From positions 1,116,001-1,180,000 of the forward strand of contig CANKXO010000001.1 of assembly GCA_947487765.1 (NCBI GenBank): DNA of 64,000 nucleotides, read 5' to 3'. Shown piece by piece: positions 45,534 to 54,682 of this stretch. The translations under genes were made by a program, and so were the position numbers. Position 1 is the stretch's first letter. Every line of letters begins with the position of its first letter. A model generated the notes under the pieces. The model made no database searches. It was not told the origin of the DNA and worked only from the letters and a program-made list of their open reading frames with translations. The stretch comes from an uncultured Pseudomonadales bacterium. Its GTDB lineage: Bacteria; Pseudomonadota; Gammaproteobacteria; Pseudomonadales; Cellvibrionaceae.

Positions 45534-46163
45534 ATGATTGAGCTGTTCACATGGTCAACACCCAACGGGCGTAAAATTTCTATTGCATTGGAAGAAATGG
45601 GACTCGAATACAAATCTATCCCCATTGATATCACGAAAGGTGAACAACATGATGCCAATTTTTTAAAAATCAGCCCGGGAAATAAAATCCCAGCAATTAG
45701 AGATGGCGACTTTACCTTATTTGAATCTGGTGCGATATTAATGTACCTCGCCAGAAAATCAGGTCAGTTTTTACCTAAAGAAACGTCAGGCGAGTACTGG
45801 CGAACCATGGAGTGGTTAATGTGGCAGACGGGTGGTTTCGGACCAATATTGGGGCAAGCTCATCATTTTCTTTTTTACAACTCCGGCAAGTCAGAATATT
45901 CTGAGAAACGTTATCACGATGAGAGTCAAAAATATTATCGCGTTCTCGACAAGCAATTAGCAAATTCTGAGTTTTTAGCAACAGAATTGAGCATTGCAGA
46001 TTTTGCGATCTGGCCTTGGGCATCACGATTCGATTATCACCAAGTAAGCCTCAATGATTACCCGAATGTTAAACGTTGGTATTTACAATTAGCACAAAGG
46101 CCAGCATTTATTAGAGGCTATTCACAACCCATTGATGTTAATCCAATACCGATGCCAACTTAA
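45534..46163 (+). CDS. glutathione S-transferase, nu-class/YfcG-like
   Basis: 209 residues beginning IELFTWSTPNGRKISIALEE, the signature of the Ure2-like/nu-class enzymes that include disulfide reductases YfcG and YghU. NKIPAI holds the cis-proline and FESGAILMYLA the glutathione contact; the C-terminal domain has FGPILGQAHHF and LSIADFAIWPW. AGAGAGAAGA precedes the ATG. It forms a two-gene unit with the isomerase. Confidence 0.92.
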   Translation: MIELFTWSTPNGRKISIALEEMGLEYKSIPIDITKGEQHDANFLKISPGNKIPAIRDGDFTLFESGAILMYLARKSGQFLPKETSGEYWRTMEWLMWQTGGFGPILGQAHHFLFYNSGKSEYSEKRYHDESQKYYRVLDKQLANSEFLATELSIADFAIWPWASRFDYHQVSLNDYPNVKRWYLQLAQRPAFIRGYSQPIDVNPIPMPT

Positions 46164-46193
46164 ATGTTGTGCAAATAATTAGATACATATTTT

Positions 46194-46760
46194 CTAATTC
46201 GGATTGTGATTACTGGTTCTTCTAGCAGTAATAATTTGATACTGCAGCTCGTTTAATTGTGGCAATTTTTGTAAAAAAGCAACTATTGCCCAAATGCGCC
46301 CATCATCATGAGTTGAACCAAAAGCAGCCATGCCCGATGCCATAATACCGTGTTTAATCACCCAAAATTGACGACGCGCATTTACATCAGGGTCATTATG
46401 CCCCCCTTTACCGTGGCTGTGGTCATGAGCTTCTGGTTTTAGAGTTAGATTAGGTGGTTGTGGGTATAAACCCAAACTTAAATCACTGTTTGCTTTTCCT
46501 GGTTTTAAATGGCAACTAGAGCACATCTCGTTATAATCCGCTCCTCCTGATAGGAGCAATGCAGGGTCATCTAACGGCGGAACTTCAAGATCGCGAGATG
46601 CTCTAGCAATAGACTGCTCTCGTAGTGTTGTCAGCACCCAAAGCGTTATTGGGTGATGTCGTTGGTCAGCACCTATTGGATAGAAGCCAGAATAAATAAA
46701 CCCAATACCTGACAAGATAAAAAGAAGTAAAGTAACACACGTTGTTTTTATTATTGCCAT
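46194..46760 (-). CDS. membrane-anchored c-type cytochrome
   Basis: 188 residues with one N-terminal hydrophobic anchor (about 6-26) and a single haem-binding CSSCH motif near residue 82. A His-rich patch HDHSHGKGGH follows, then MASGMAAFG, which may offer the distal methionine. It resembles cytochromes encoded with metal-response genes. It lies 15 bp downstream of a His-rich small protein on the same strand, behind a MerR-regulated DUF4396 gene. Confidence 0.85.
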   Translation of the reverse strand: MAIIKTTCVTLLLFILSGIGFIYSGFYPIGADQRHHPITLWVLTTLREQSIARASRDLEVPPLDDPALLLSGGADYNEMCSSCHLKPGKANSDLSLGLYPQPPNLTLKPEAHDHSHGKGGHNDPDVNARRQFWVIKHGIMASGMAAFGSTHDDGRIWAIVAFLQKLPQLNELQYQIITARRTSNHNPN

Positions 46761-46775
46761 ACTTTCCTCTCGGTG

Positions 46776-47051
46776 TTACTGATCGCTTTTATTGACAGCT
46801 GATTTCTTGGATTTATCTTGATGGTTTTGCTCATGATTATGATGAGTGCCACACTGCTCCATAATTGCTTGTATAATCGGATCATTAACATCCATTTTAG
46901 TATGGTCCATTGTATTCAATGCTTCACAATTAGGTTGTTCACTATCGTTTTTATGTTCTGAAGGATCGTGAGCAAACGCTGTTGTTGATGTACTTAATAC
47001 AATTAAAGATAATAATAACGTCGATCTGGTATTCATAAATAATTTACTCAT
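46776..47051 (-). CDS. small exported His/Asp-rich protein
   Basis: 91 residues with a signal peptide (LLLSLIVLSTSTTAFA, cleavage before HDPSEH). The mature part is short and rich in His, Asp and Asn (HDPSEHKND, DHTKMD, CGTHHNHEQNHQD), a composition typical of periplasmic metal-binding proteins. An alternative start lies at 47036. Family not recognised. It is likely cotranscribed with the cytochrome c gene. Confidence 0.7.
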   Translation of the reverse strand: MSKLFMNTRSTLLLSLIVLSTSTTAFAHDPSEHKNDSEQPNCEALNTMDHTKMDVNDPIIQAIMEQCGTHHNHEQNHQDKSKKSAVNKSDQ

Positions 47052-47181
47052 TGGTGAATAGCAAAAATATCTTATTATACTTTTTAGTTAATGTTGATTT
47101 TGCCTATTTCGCTATATACAGGCTAGCAAAGGTTAGATGGCTATCATTATACTTTTATTATCGTTAAACCCTAACATGAAT

Positions 47182-47631
47182 TTAATGACAAGCCTTACCG
47201 TATTTTTTCAACCGCCAATAATTATAAGGCCATGGAGCTAAAAACCCTGCCGCCAAGCTGGGGATCACCGACCACCATGTTAAGGCTGCCTTGCCCACTA
47301 GTAAGTAATCAGTAGTATTCATAGCAATTTCCATTGATATCATACTGACTAAACTCATCCCTAACGCTGTCTTTAAAGCCATTTTTAAAGCCATTGTACG
47401 CACAAGTAATGCCGTTTCCAGCATAATACTGGTGAGCAAACCGTTTACTATAGCCAAACTCATTACTAACAAAACAGGAGTTTCTGGCGCCCAGAACTGA
47501 AAAGCTAGAATGGTTCCAAAGTCTCCTATTGCACAACCGATAAGACACCATAAGGTGTTATAGGCTGAGCGCCTCCATGTTGGTCTGCATCCCCAGTGAA
47601 TTGATGTTAACGTTGCTGCTTGATCGGTCAC
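47182..47631 (-). CDS. DUF4396 family membrane protein
   Basis: 149 residues with about four hydrophobic segments and the DUF4396 pattern: NTLWCLIGCAIGDFGTI near the start and AAGFLAPWPYNYWRLKKYG at the end. Function is unknown. A MerR-type promoter with an unusually long spacer lies 37-68 bp upstream, so it is probably induced by a heavy metal. Confidence 0.85.
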   Translation of the reverse strand: MTDQAATLTSIHWGCRPTWRRSAYNTLWCLIGCAIGDFGTILAFQFWAPETPVLLVMSLAIVNGLLTSIMLETALLVRTMALKMALKTALGMSLVSMISMEIAMNTTDYLLVGKAALTWWSVIPSLAAGFLAPWPYNYWRLKKYGKACH

Positions 47632-47667
47632 GAAATAGTCCTAAATGTATCTATTGATTAATCAGTA

Positions 47668-47699
47668 GATTAAACATCTGGAGTTAACTCTAGAGGCAA
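47668..47699 (-). promoter_or_regulatory. MerR/ZntR-type promoter and operator
   Basis: On the minus strand TTGCCT (47694-47699) and TTAATC (47668-47673) are separated by 20 bp, the long spacer typical of MerR-activated promoters. The spacer contains the near-perfect palindrome TCTGGAGTTAACTCTAGA (47677-47694), which resembles the ZntR operator of zntA. It points at the DUF4396 gene. Confidence 0.78.
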
Positions 47700-47777
47700 G
47701 TAGTTTTTTGATAAAAAATACAGAGACTTTAAGATGGGTAAGACCGTATATTACTTTACAGTTAATAGCTTATTGGC

Positions 47778-48176
47778 TTACTTTTTTTGTGGCTTTTCGA
47801 ATTTCTCCAGTATAGGGCAATCTCCAGTACTTTTTTGACATTGCTCGATTAATTCCCGCAATTCATCACGCAACAAAACTAATTCATCAATATGGGATTC
47901 AATAGTAGAAAGCTTTTCTTGAGCTAATTGTCTAATCTGTGGCTTTACCGTTTCAGGAGAATCACGAAAAGAGAGTAGTTGGCTAATTTCTTCTAAGCTA
48001 AAACCCATTTTTTGAGCTTGTTTAATAAATTGAATACGTGATAAATCCCCTTTACTATAGAGTCGAATACCACTATCAGTTCGCTGAATAGAACCGAGTA
48101 GCTTTATCTTTTCATAGTAGCGTAAAGTATCGATACTGATATTTAATAACTGTGCAACTTCACCAATTTTTTTCAT
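47778..48176 (-). CDS. MerR-family heavy-metal regulator (ZntR/PbrR/CadR-like)
   Basis: 132 residues: N-terminal winged helix (KIGEVAQLLNISIDTLRYYE), dimerisation coiled coil, and a C-terminal metal loop with CQKSTGDCPILE, like the zinc/lead/cadmium regulators. The order on the minus strand is merR, promoter, DUF4396, His-rich protein, cytochrome c. The usual partner, a P-type ATPase, is missing here. Confidence 0.9.
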   Translation of the reverse strand: MKKIGEVAQLLNISIDTLRYYEKIKLLGSIQRTDSGIRLYSKGDLSRIQFIKQAQKMGFSLEEISQLLSFRDSPETVKPQIRQLAQEKLSTIESHIDELVLLRDELRELIEQCQKSTGDCPILEKFEKPQKK

Positions 48177-48255
48177 TGCTTTATTCTTTTTTCATACGAA
48201 TATATTTTTTCTAATATATTTAATTAAAAAATATATACATCAGGTCAATATATTT

Positions 48256-48501
48256 TCAGTACTTAAATTGCCTATTAACACCAAACTCAATAATTGATTG
48301 TGTTCTCTCATCCAGTTTATCCGTATGACTTTGATTATTCCGTGCAGTAATCACTGCCTGATATTCTTCTTTAACGATAGTTCTTTGCTCATCAGTCAAA
48401 CTATCCCATTCATTTTTAGTATAACCATAGTAAGGAGATGAACACGCCTGTAATAAACTGGCACTTATCATTAGTAGAAAAGAGTAATTTAGTATTTTCA
48501 T
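48256..48501 (-). CDS. small putative lipoprotein
   Basis: 81 residues with a lipoprotein signal (LLMISASLLQAC, lipidation at Cys20). The mature part has SSPYYGYTKNEWDSLTDEQR and a helical charged middle. No family recognised. It lies 79 bp downstream of nothing obvious on its strand and appears monocistronic. Confidence 0.7.
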   Translation of the reverse strand: MKILNYSFLLMISASLLQACSSPYYGYTKNEWDSLTDEQRTIVKEEYQAVITARNNQSHTDKLDERTQSIIEFGVNRQFKY

Positions 48502-48685
48502 GATTCTTTACTTTATTAAATATTAATTATTTAAGATTTCAACATTAAAGCATTTGACCTTAATCTATTGTATTAATTATTACGGATTTACTTTTCAAAC
48601 CATTATCACGTTATGTTTTATAGATTTAATTTTGATAATTCTATTTTTTGTGGATAGCATTTAACATTTTCTATGCCCGACAAAG

Positions 48686-49060
48686 TCATTCAGCTTCCCA
48701 AGGCGAACAAATATCGAGCAAACAGCCATTTGGATCTTTAACTAGAAATCTTCGCTGGCCATAAAATTCGTTTTTCGGCTCTTGAATAATTGAAACACCC
48801 ATATCTAATGCTCTTTTATAAGTAACATCAACATCATTGACAACAAAGGTCACATACATACCTGTTGGGGAGTTTCGATATTCCTCTGGCACTAAATCAT
48901 GATCTCTCAAGATAATCCCATACTCGATTTCAGCGTTATCAGGCGAACAAAGTTGCACATACCAATCACTATCGTACTTAATTTTGAAGTCAAGAAAACC
49001 GACATAAAAATCTTTGCTTTTTTGCAAATCACTGGAGCAGATATTGGTTAGTATTTTCAT
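48686..49060 (-). CDS. VOC (glyoxalase/bleomycin-resistance) family protein
   Basis: 124 residues with the beta-alpha-beta-beta-beta repeat of the vicinal oxygen chelate fold: [20 protein letters not shown] at the start, [20 protein letters not shown] in the middle and [13 protein letters not shown] at the end. Substrate unknown. It stands alone. Confidence 0.85.
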   Translation of the reverse strand: MKILTNICSSDLQKSKDFYVGFLDFKIKYDSDWYVQLCSPDNAEIEYGIILRDHDLVPEEYRNSPTGMYVTFVVNDVDVTYKRALDMGVSIIQEPKNEFYGQRRFLVKDPNGCLLDICSPWEAE

Positions 49061-49381
49061 CGTTATGTTACTGTTAGCGTCTAATACAGCAGATTAAGTT
49101 CAAGAGCAACCTCACCCTCTACCATTATATATCAAGTACTTAGCACATCATAAAGCGATCAAAGCGGTAGGTCTACCGATATTGTCTTCACGCCCCCTGC
49201 CCTTTTCCAGCTATTCACTGGCTCTGTTTATGGCGTGAATTCTCACAGAAATGCTTATAGTATGATAATTTAACTACCCATATAAATAATAAGCATAATT
49301 AAAGATTAGCGTTATATAAATATTATCGGCTACACTATCAGTTTCTAATGATCTCTATTTCCTCAACATAAGGAATAATCG
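49061..49381. other. gene-free stretch of 321 bp
   Basis: No gene was found. It contains a short perfect inverted repeat CGGTAG-GT-CTACCG (49165-49178) and, near the right end, AAGGAA serving as the ribosome binding site of the next gene. The two neighbours are divergent, so both promoters must lie here. Confidence 0.5.
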
Positions 49382-50044
49382 ATGCATAAACAATCACTTG
49401 GGGCTGATGCTGCGTTATCCTCTTATTTAGAGGCCGATTATTTTGCTGATTGGAAAAACCCAAACGTTATCGAATATGCTCAAGCTGCAGTAAAAGGGGC
49501 ATCTACACCTAAGCAGATTGCAATCAATCTTTATCATCATATTAGGGATGATTTTTTATATAACCCTTTTGCGCTTTACTTTGCAGAAGATAAATTTAGA
49601 GCCAGTGACTTTTTAACCCGGGATTCCGGGCATTGTATTGATAAAGCCAACTTATTAGTAGCATGTGCACGCCATCAAGGCATTCCTGCTCGGTATCGAT
49701 TTGCCAACGTTAGAAACCATATCGGCACTGAAAAACTTGAAGCTATCTTAAAAACAGATGTGCTGGTATTTCATGGTATTGCAGAACTGTTTATTGATGG
49801 AAACTGGATAAAGCTTACACCTGCTTTTAATAAAGAGCTTTGTATAAAACTAAATGTTGAGCCACTTGACTTTAATGGTGTTGACAGCACAATATTCCAA
49901 CAATATAACAAATCAGGCGATTTCTTTATGGAATATCTGCATGATCATGGTACGTTTGCGACACTGCCTTTTCAAACACTAGTCGATACATTTTTTGAGC
50001 ATTACCCACACCTACAAGATGATCAACGATTTTCTCATCAGTAA
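49382..50044 (+). CDS. transglutaminase-like (cysteine protease fold) protein
   Basis: 220 residues with the transglutaminase-like core: DSGHCIDKANLLVACARHQG holds the catalytic Cys, and GIPARYRF the usual following strand; VFHGIAELFIDGNWIKL provides the His region. Proteins of this kind cleave or modify peptides or amides in bacteria; the target is unknown. AAGGAATAATCG precedes the ATG. It converges with the anti-sigma gene. Confidence 0.85.
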   Translation: MHKQSLGADAALSSYLEADYFADWKNPNVIEYAQAAVKGASTPKQIAINLYHHIRDDFLYNPFALYFAEDKFRASDFLTRDSGHCIDKANLLVACARHQGIPARYRFANVRNHIGTEKLEAILKTDVLVFHGIAELFIDGNWIKLTPAFNKELCIKLNVEPLDFNGVDSTIFQQYNKSGDFFMEYLHDHGTFATLPFQTLVDTFFEHYPHLQDDQRFSHQ

Positions 50045-50055
50045 TTTTTAACCAT

Positions 50056-50770
50056 CTACAAGCCAATAATTTTAGCTGTTTGTATTACAGGCCCTGTTGG
50101 CAAACCTGTTGGCGAACCACCTGATGGCTCGATACTAATTGCCAAGCCTTTAGAATCTTTTAACAATGCCAATAATGCCGCTGGTAATTGATGACTTGTA
50201 CGTCCACCATTCACTGGCAATAAACCAATGGATTGCGGCGAACCTTCAGTTGGTAGCATCCATAACTCAAAGGCTTTATCCAAACCTGCCGCGCTGGCAT
50301 TAATGGCACGCGCGGTTAATTCACCCGTTTCCAAATTGGCACCAATCACCCATAACGGCTCCGCTTGGTCACCCACCAAGGCAACATGATCAAGGTTGCG
50401 ATCAAATACGGTTTGTTGAATAGGTTGTGGAGCCAATAGCATTAACGCTAAAACAAAGCTTGCGCCCGTAGCTAGTACACTCCAGGTTTTCCAAAACATT
50501 AATGAAGAGAATAAGCCTGAAGATTGCTTCTCTGAATTCGATACTGGGTTAATATCATTATTAATTGCATTCCATACCGTCTTAGGTGGTTCTTTTTCAG
50601 GAACGATTAGCCATGTCTGAAAAATGTGTCTCCCACCGAGAAACAGCCTGATCAATATCCTTCCTCTGTTTCATAAGCTTCTCAAATTTCACACGAGCTT
50701 TACCATGCAAAGTACCCAATACATACTCAGCCGCTAAACGGTTAATTAATTCTGGTTGATCATATTTCAC
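50056..50770 (-). pseudogene. RskA-type anti-sigma factor broken by a frameshift
   Basis: Two overlapping frames together make one anti-sigma factor of about 237 residues. The first, from a GTG at 50770, gives the N-terminal sigma-binding part (ELINRLAAEYVLGTL, DQAVSRWETHF) and stops at 50597. The second continues with PEKEPPKTVWNAI, a membrane helix (WSVLATGASFVLALMLL) and the C-terminal periplasmic domain (GSPQSIGLLPVNGG) to 50056. Loss of one base in the five-base run at 50620-50624 would join them. It lies directly behind its ECF sigma gene. It may be a real mutation, a sequencing error or recoding. Confidence 0.82.
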
Positions 50771-50823
50771 AATATAAAATCTTCTTTCATAAAAATAGTA
50801 AGATCTGAGCTTAAGCCAATATA

Positions 50824-51384
50824 TTAAATACTCGCTGGCTCTAAACAATCTTTTAATCGTGCTAAACCGCGCCGAATACGGCTTTTTACCGTACCGATAG
50901 GGACCGATATTTTTTTAGCTAATTCTTCATGAGTCCATCCATTAAAAAACGCTTCAAAAATACTCTGGCGTTGTACTGATGCCAACGTATCCAGGCAATG
51001 TTTAAGCGATTCTGGCATATCGTTTTCAACATCCAACTCATCTAATTTTACTTTTTCTTCATGCCTATCCATTGCATCCGTGCGACGTTTTTCGGCTCTC
51101 AGAAAATCAAGCACACGGTAGCGCGCAATCGCTAATATCCATGGCATTACGGGGCCTCTTAATGGTTGATATTCGCTGGCTTGTGACCAGATACGTAAAT
51201 ACACTTCCTGTAGTAAGTCTTGAGCTTGAGCTGTATTTTTTAGCATATACAAAACCACACCGTAAACTTTAGGCGAAGTTTTATCAAATAGCGTTTTAAA
51301 CGCTTGTTGATCACGCAGAGCAACTTTTGCCATTAATGGCGCTAATTCCTGTTGCTCTACCTGGTACTTTTCTATATTTTCCAA
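50824..51384 (-). CDS. ECF sigma-70 family sigma factor (SigK-like)
   Basis: 186 residues with region 2 (LFDKTSPKVYGVVLYML, QDLLQEVYLRIW, MPWILAIARYRVLDFLR) and region 4 (RQSIFEAFFNGWTHEELAKK, GTVKSRIRRGLARL). Its ATG overlaps the end of the TPR gene by 13 bp, and the anti-sigma gene follows after 53 bp. It probably directs transcription of its own DUF4331 operon and is held by the anti-sigma factor. If that protein is truly broken, the sigma factor may be constitutively active. Confidence 0.92.
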   Translation of the reverse strand: MENIEKYQVEQQELAPLMAKVALRDQQAFKTLFDKTSPKVYGVVLYMLKNTAQAQDLLQEVYLRIWSQASEYQPLRGPVMPWILAIARYRVLDFLRAEKRRTDAMDRHEEKVKLDELDVENDMPESLKHCLDTLASVQRQSIFEAFFNGWTHEELAKKISVPIGTVKSRIRRGLARLKDCLEPASI

Positions 51385-52541
51385 ACAGTTTCTCCCTCTA
51401 TAAATAGATTATTCATAGGCATATTATTCATTGCAAAGTCATTAATGGGTGCATCTGGCTGAGCACGCTTTAACAACAATATATCTTCTTCCTCGCGCTG
51501 CACTTTAATATTTTCAAGTGCAAGCTCATAGGCCAATTGTTGGTTACCAGCAATATCTAGATAAAACACTGCCATTTCACGGGCATGCTTAAAATCTTTT
51601 TCTGCAATCCAATCGCTGAACAAATGATCCATTTCATGCACACGATGATGAATGTTGCGCTGCAGCTTTTTCTCAGCCAATAAACGTCGCACAGCCAATG
51701 CAGGTGTCTCTTCATCTGAGGCAATAAAACTAACAACCTCTTTATACTTTTTTTCATGCATTAGTGCGTCGGTATAAGATGCACGAACCTGAACCGATGG
51801 AAAAGTTGTCATAGATTCTTTATACAATCTTTTCGCTGTAGAGATATCGTTAAGCGACATTGCAAGATCAGCAATAACCGAATTGACCCATGCCGTTATT
51901 TGCTGTTCTTCTACTACCAATGTTTTCCCTTTATACAGAGCGGTAAGTGTTGATAGCTTTGTTAATTTTTTATATGCGACGCTTTTTTCCTTCTGTGTTT
52001 TTGCGAGCCTGGCTTTACAGGCCACTGTCACAATCGGCGAAACACTTAAGGCCACACGCTGGCAGGCTTTAGCAGCCTTCTCCGCATCGCCCTGCACTGT
52101 TGCGATTGATGCTTCCAGCAACCATGCTTGGGCATTCTGTGGCTCTAATTGCAGCACTTGTTTTACATAGTACCTAGCCTCATCAAACTGATGCTCTGCT
52201 TGTGCAAGCCAGGCAGCTTGTAACCAGTGCTGTGTTATTTTATCTGTAGGCAACTCTGTAGCTAAATAATCCACTGAAGACGATTCTTTGGTTGCTTTAC
52301 GGTGTGAATGAGATTTTTTTCTATTAAACCCTTTCTCACTTAACACCTGCCAACCTTGCTCAATTAAGTGATCATCACCCGTTAAAGAATATTGACGAAT
52401 AAGTACGTTAACATCGTGTACTTGGATTATTTTTTTATCGACGTGGTCGTCGTGCACTGAGTGTGCGTTAATGTTGGCCGAAGCCAACGTTAACGCGCCG
52501 CAGAATAGCACTGTTTTATAATAAGTCTGAAAAGTCATCAT
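51372..52541 (-). CDS. exported TPR-repeat protein of the DUF4331 operon
   Basis: About 389 residues from the ATG pair at 52541/52538 (MMTFQTYYKTVLFCGA), preceded by GCAGAGA; a longer frame to 52622 lies within the upstream gene. A signal peptide ends near ASANINAHS. The mature protein is helical with TPR-like units (EHQFDEARYYVKQVLQLEPQ, AWLLEASIATVQGDAEKAA). It accompanies DUF4331 proteins in many bacteria; function is unknown. Both ends overlap neighbours. Confidence 0.85.
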   Translation of the reverse strand: MMTFQTYYKTVLFCGALTLASANINAHSVHDDHVDKKIIQVHDVNVLIRQYSLTGDDHLIEQGWQVLSEKGFNRKKSHSHRKATKESSSVDYLATELPTDKITQHWLQAAWLAQAEHQFDEARYYVKQVLQLEPQNAQAWLLEASIATVQGDAEKAAKACQRVALSVSPIVTVACKARLAKTQKEKSVAYKKLTKLSTLTALYKGKTLVVEEQQITAWVNSVIADLAMSLNDISTAKRLYKESMTTFPSVQVRASYTDALMHEKKYKEVVSFIASDEETPALAVRRLLAEKKLQRNIHHRVHEMDHLFSDWIAEKDFKHAREMAVFYLDIAGNQQLAYELALENIKVQREEEDILLLKRAQPDAPINDFAMNNMPMNNLFIEGETVWKI

Positions 52542-53034
52542 TCTCTGCATCCTGGTTAATAATAGATCCATTAATTTCACGGGGCTGGCTTTCAGCAGCA
52601 TCAGTAAATACATCTCGCACAAGCTGGCTGAAGGACACCACTGGCTGTTCTACTGTCAGTAAAAAAACACTCTCTGCTGTCTTACCGCGCTCATCACTTA
52701 CTGTTACCGTAATTACTGCATCACCCAGCTGATTACTTTCGGGGCTGAGGGTAATGGTTCGATTTGAACCACTACCACCAAACGTAATTGAGCTATCGGC
52801 AATAAGTGTGGTGTTATCACTACTGGCAGTTAGCACAAGTGAATTGGCATCAGTACGATCATCCGTAATCGTCACATTAACCACCGTTTGAGTATTAGGC
52901 GCGATTGATCGATCATCAATCACTGAAATTGTCGGCGCTTTATTACTCGAACCGCCACCGCCACAGGCGACCAAACTCAATAAGCATAAAACAGATAACA
53001 CCGTTATTAATCGTGAAATTATTGTAGTTTTCAT
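52516..53034 (-). CDS. lipoprotein with Ig/cadherin-like domain
   Basis: About 172 residues from the ATG at 53034 (MKTTIISRL), behind GGGGAG; a longer start at 53055 would overlap the previous gene. The lipobox LLSLVAC is followed by a glycine/serine spacer and one beta-sandwich domain (APTISVIDDRSIAPNTQTVV, GDAVITVTVSDERGKTA) like those of cadherin-type repeats. It starts 14 bp after the DUF4331 gene and overlaps the next by about 25 bp. Confidence 0.85.
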   Translation of the reverse strand: MKTTIISRLITVLSVLCLLSLVACGGGGSSNKAPTISVIDDRSIAPNTQTVVNVTITDDRTDANSLVLTASSDNTTLIADSSITFGGSGSNRTITLSPESNQLGDAVITVTVSDERGKTAESVFLLTVEQPVVSFSQLVRDVFTDAAESQPREINGSIINQDAENDDFSDLL

Positions 53035-53047
53035 CACTGCACTCCCC

Positions 53048-54646
53048 TTAATCAATCGGTGTAGGCAAAGGCGAGCCTACCGGTGAGCCAGGATAAGGCG
53101 TCAACAAATAAGGGAAGGAATTATTTAATTCCTGTGCGGATAAGGGTGCGCCATCAGTAAAGGCAACATTACCTACAACGGCATCGGCTGGGGCACAAAG
53201 CCCTAGATTTGCTGGCGCACCACCTGCCCCGACGGGTAGATCATGACAAAGCGCACCCATAACCACACGCAGCGCAATATCCACCGTGTCGTCGCCTGGG
53301 CGACGACCATTTGGGAAGCCCGCCAAATCTCCTGCGGCAACACCCAGTGGTTGTTGATTCGCACGAATAGTCGGCGCAATACCGGTATTCAGGCGTAGCA
53401 TTTCACCCGGCGTACCACCAGCAAATTGATTCACACCACTAAACCCTGTTAAGAACGCAGCAACTAAATCATTACGAGGGAAATTCGTGGGTGCCAAATT
53501 CGTTAATGTTGCACCTAACGCTTGGTTTACAGGATCCAGAAACAGAATATTTAAAATGGCAGGCAATACAGGGTTAGTGACAAAATTTAAAAACTGCCCA
53601 TCGGCAGAAGGATGGCTACCGTTAAAGCGGTCTTTCATATCGTAGCCAATGACCAATTCATTCACTAAGGGCGAACCTAAACGAGAGACTTGAGCCCATG
53701 CGCCCCCGACTACTTCAGGCTGTTCAAATGTTGCTGTAGGGTTAATTATCGATGCCTGACGTAAACTGGCTGATGTCCAACCACCGATAATGCCTTCTGT
53801 ACCTGCAAGGCAGTCTTTATGCACTTCCATCGCTATAGAGGTCACATTATTTCGGGCTAATTGATTACGTGCGGTATCTTGTGTAATGCCACCGGGGAAA
53901 CCACCACCATCACTGGCACCCGGCGCACTATCGCCTTCAATCGGAACCAAATTGACTAAATCGAACACTTCGCCCAAGGCAATATTAAAGGCTTCATGCC
54001 GTTGCCCGACAAATACACGAGCGTTTTGGCTGCAATTGGGAATCTCTACATCGTGAATAAAACTACGTGCGTAGCTTTCATAGTTACCAGCGCCTCCAAA
54101 CGTTTTCGTACCCGCATAATCAAAGGGCTTGCGGAACAATGTATCACCACTGCCGGTATTGGTTACCGTTGTTGTTGTACCCGTACGACGATCGCCCGAA
54201 ACAACCGATAACGAATAGCTTTCGAGATGACTCAACCCACCCTCCGAACCCGGCGCAACCCCACCAATATTGCGCAATACCGACGTTACCGACGTACCAC
54301 CAATATCGAGCGGTATCACACCGCCCGCAGGTAATTCATCGCGAAACTGGAACTGAAACGTTAAATCTTCAGTGGCATCGCCATCATTATCGATATGGAT
54401 TTCATATAAGGCATTATCGTCCAATGGAAAATAATTCGGCCCACCATAGGCAGCCTGTACCGGCAAATAATTCGCTATCAGCGTCACATAATCCTCACGC
54501 CCCGGCTCATAACTCATAAACATATAAAAATCCGTCGCATCCACCTGTGGATACTTGGTAATAAACGGCGCTTCACGGTGGCTGGAGGCATTAACCCCCG
54601 CCGAAACAGCCAAGGCCAGACACGCAGCCCCATACAATTTTTTCAT
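53048..54646 (-). CDS. DUF4331 family exported protein
   Basis: About 532 residues from the ATG at 54646, fixed by TAAGGAG ten bases upstream; an earlier ATG at 54694 is disfavoured. A signal peptide (KKLYGAACLALAVSAGVNA) precedes SSHREAPFI, the family start, and DATDFYMFMSYEPG. Later blocks include DIEIPNC-like HDVEIPNCSQ and RPGDDTVDIALRV. DUF4331 proteins are exported, of unknown function and often under ECF sigma/anti-sigma control, as here. It is the first gene of the operon. Confidence 0.92.
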   Translation of the reverse strand: MKKLYGAACLALAVSAGVNASSHREAPFITKYPQVDATDFYMFMSYEPGREDYVTLIANYLPVQAAYGGPNYFPLDDNALYEIHIDNDGDATEDLTFQFQFRDELPAGGVIPLDIGGTSVTSVLRNIGGVAPGSEGGLSHLESYSLSVVSGDRRTGTTTTVTNTGSGDTLFRKPFDYAGTKTFGGAGNYESYARSFIHDVEIPNCSQNARVFVGQRHEAFNIALGEVFDLVNLVPIEGDSAPGASDGGGFPGGITQDTARNQLARNNVTSIAMEVHKDCLAGTEGIIGGWTSASLRQASIINPTATFEQPEVVGGAWAQVSRLGSPLVNELVIGYDMKDRFNGSHPSADGQFLNFVTNPVLPAILNILFLDPVNQALGATLTNLAPTNFPRNDLVAAFLTGFSGVNQFAGGTPGEMLRLNTGIAPTIRANQQPLGVAAGDLAGFPNGRRPGDDTVDIALRVVMGALCHDLPVGAGGAPANLGLCAPADAVVGNVAFTDGAPLSAQELNNSFPYLLTPYPGSPVGSPLPTPID

Positions 54647-54682
54647 GGAATACTCCTTAGTATTAATATTTGAGATACAGGG

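Noticed and set aside
50597-50602. TCC TGA as proof of programmed +1 frameshifting
   Set aside because: The resemblance to the antizyme site is to a eukaryotic signal; a one-base change in the nearby five-base run explains the break more simply.
54067-54519. Plus-strand 150-residue frame inside the DUF4331 gene
   Set aside because: It is a His/Pro/Arg-rich antisense shadow of a conserved protein, with no ribosome binding site.
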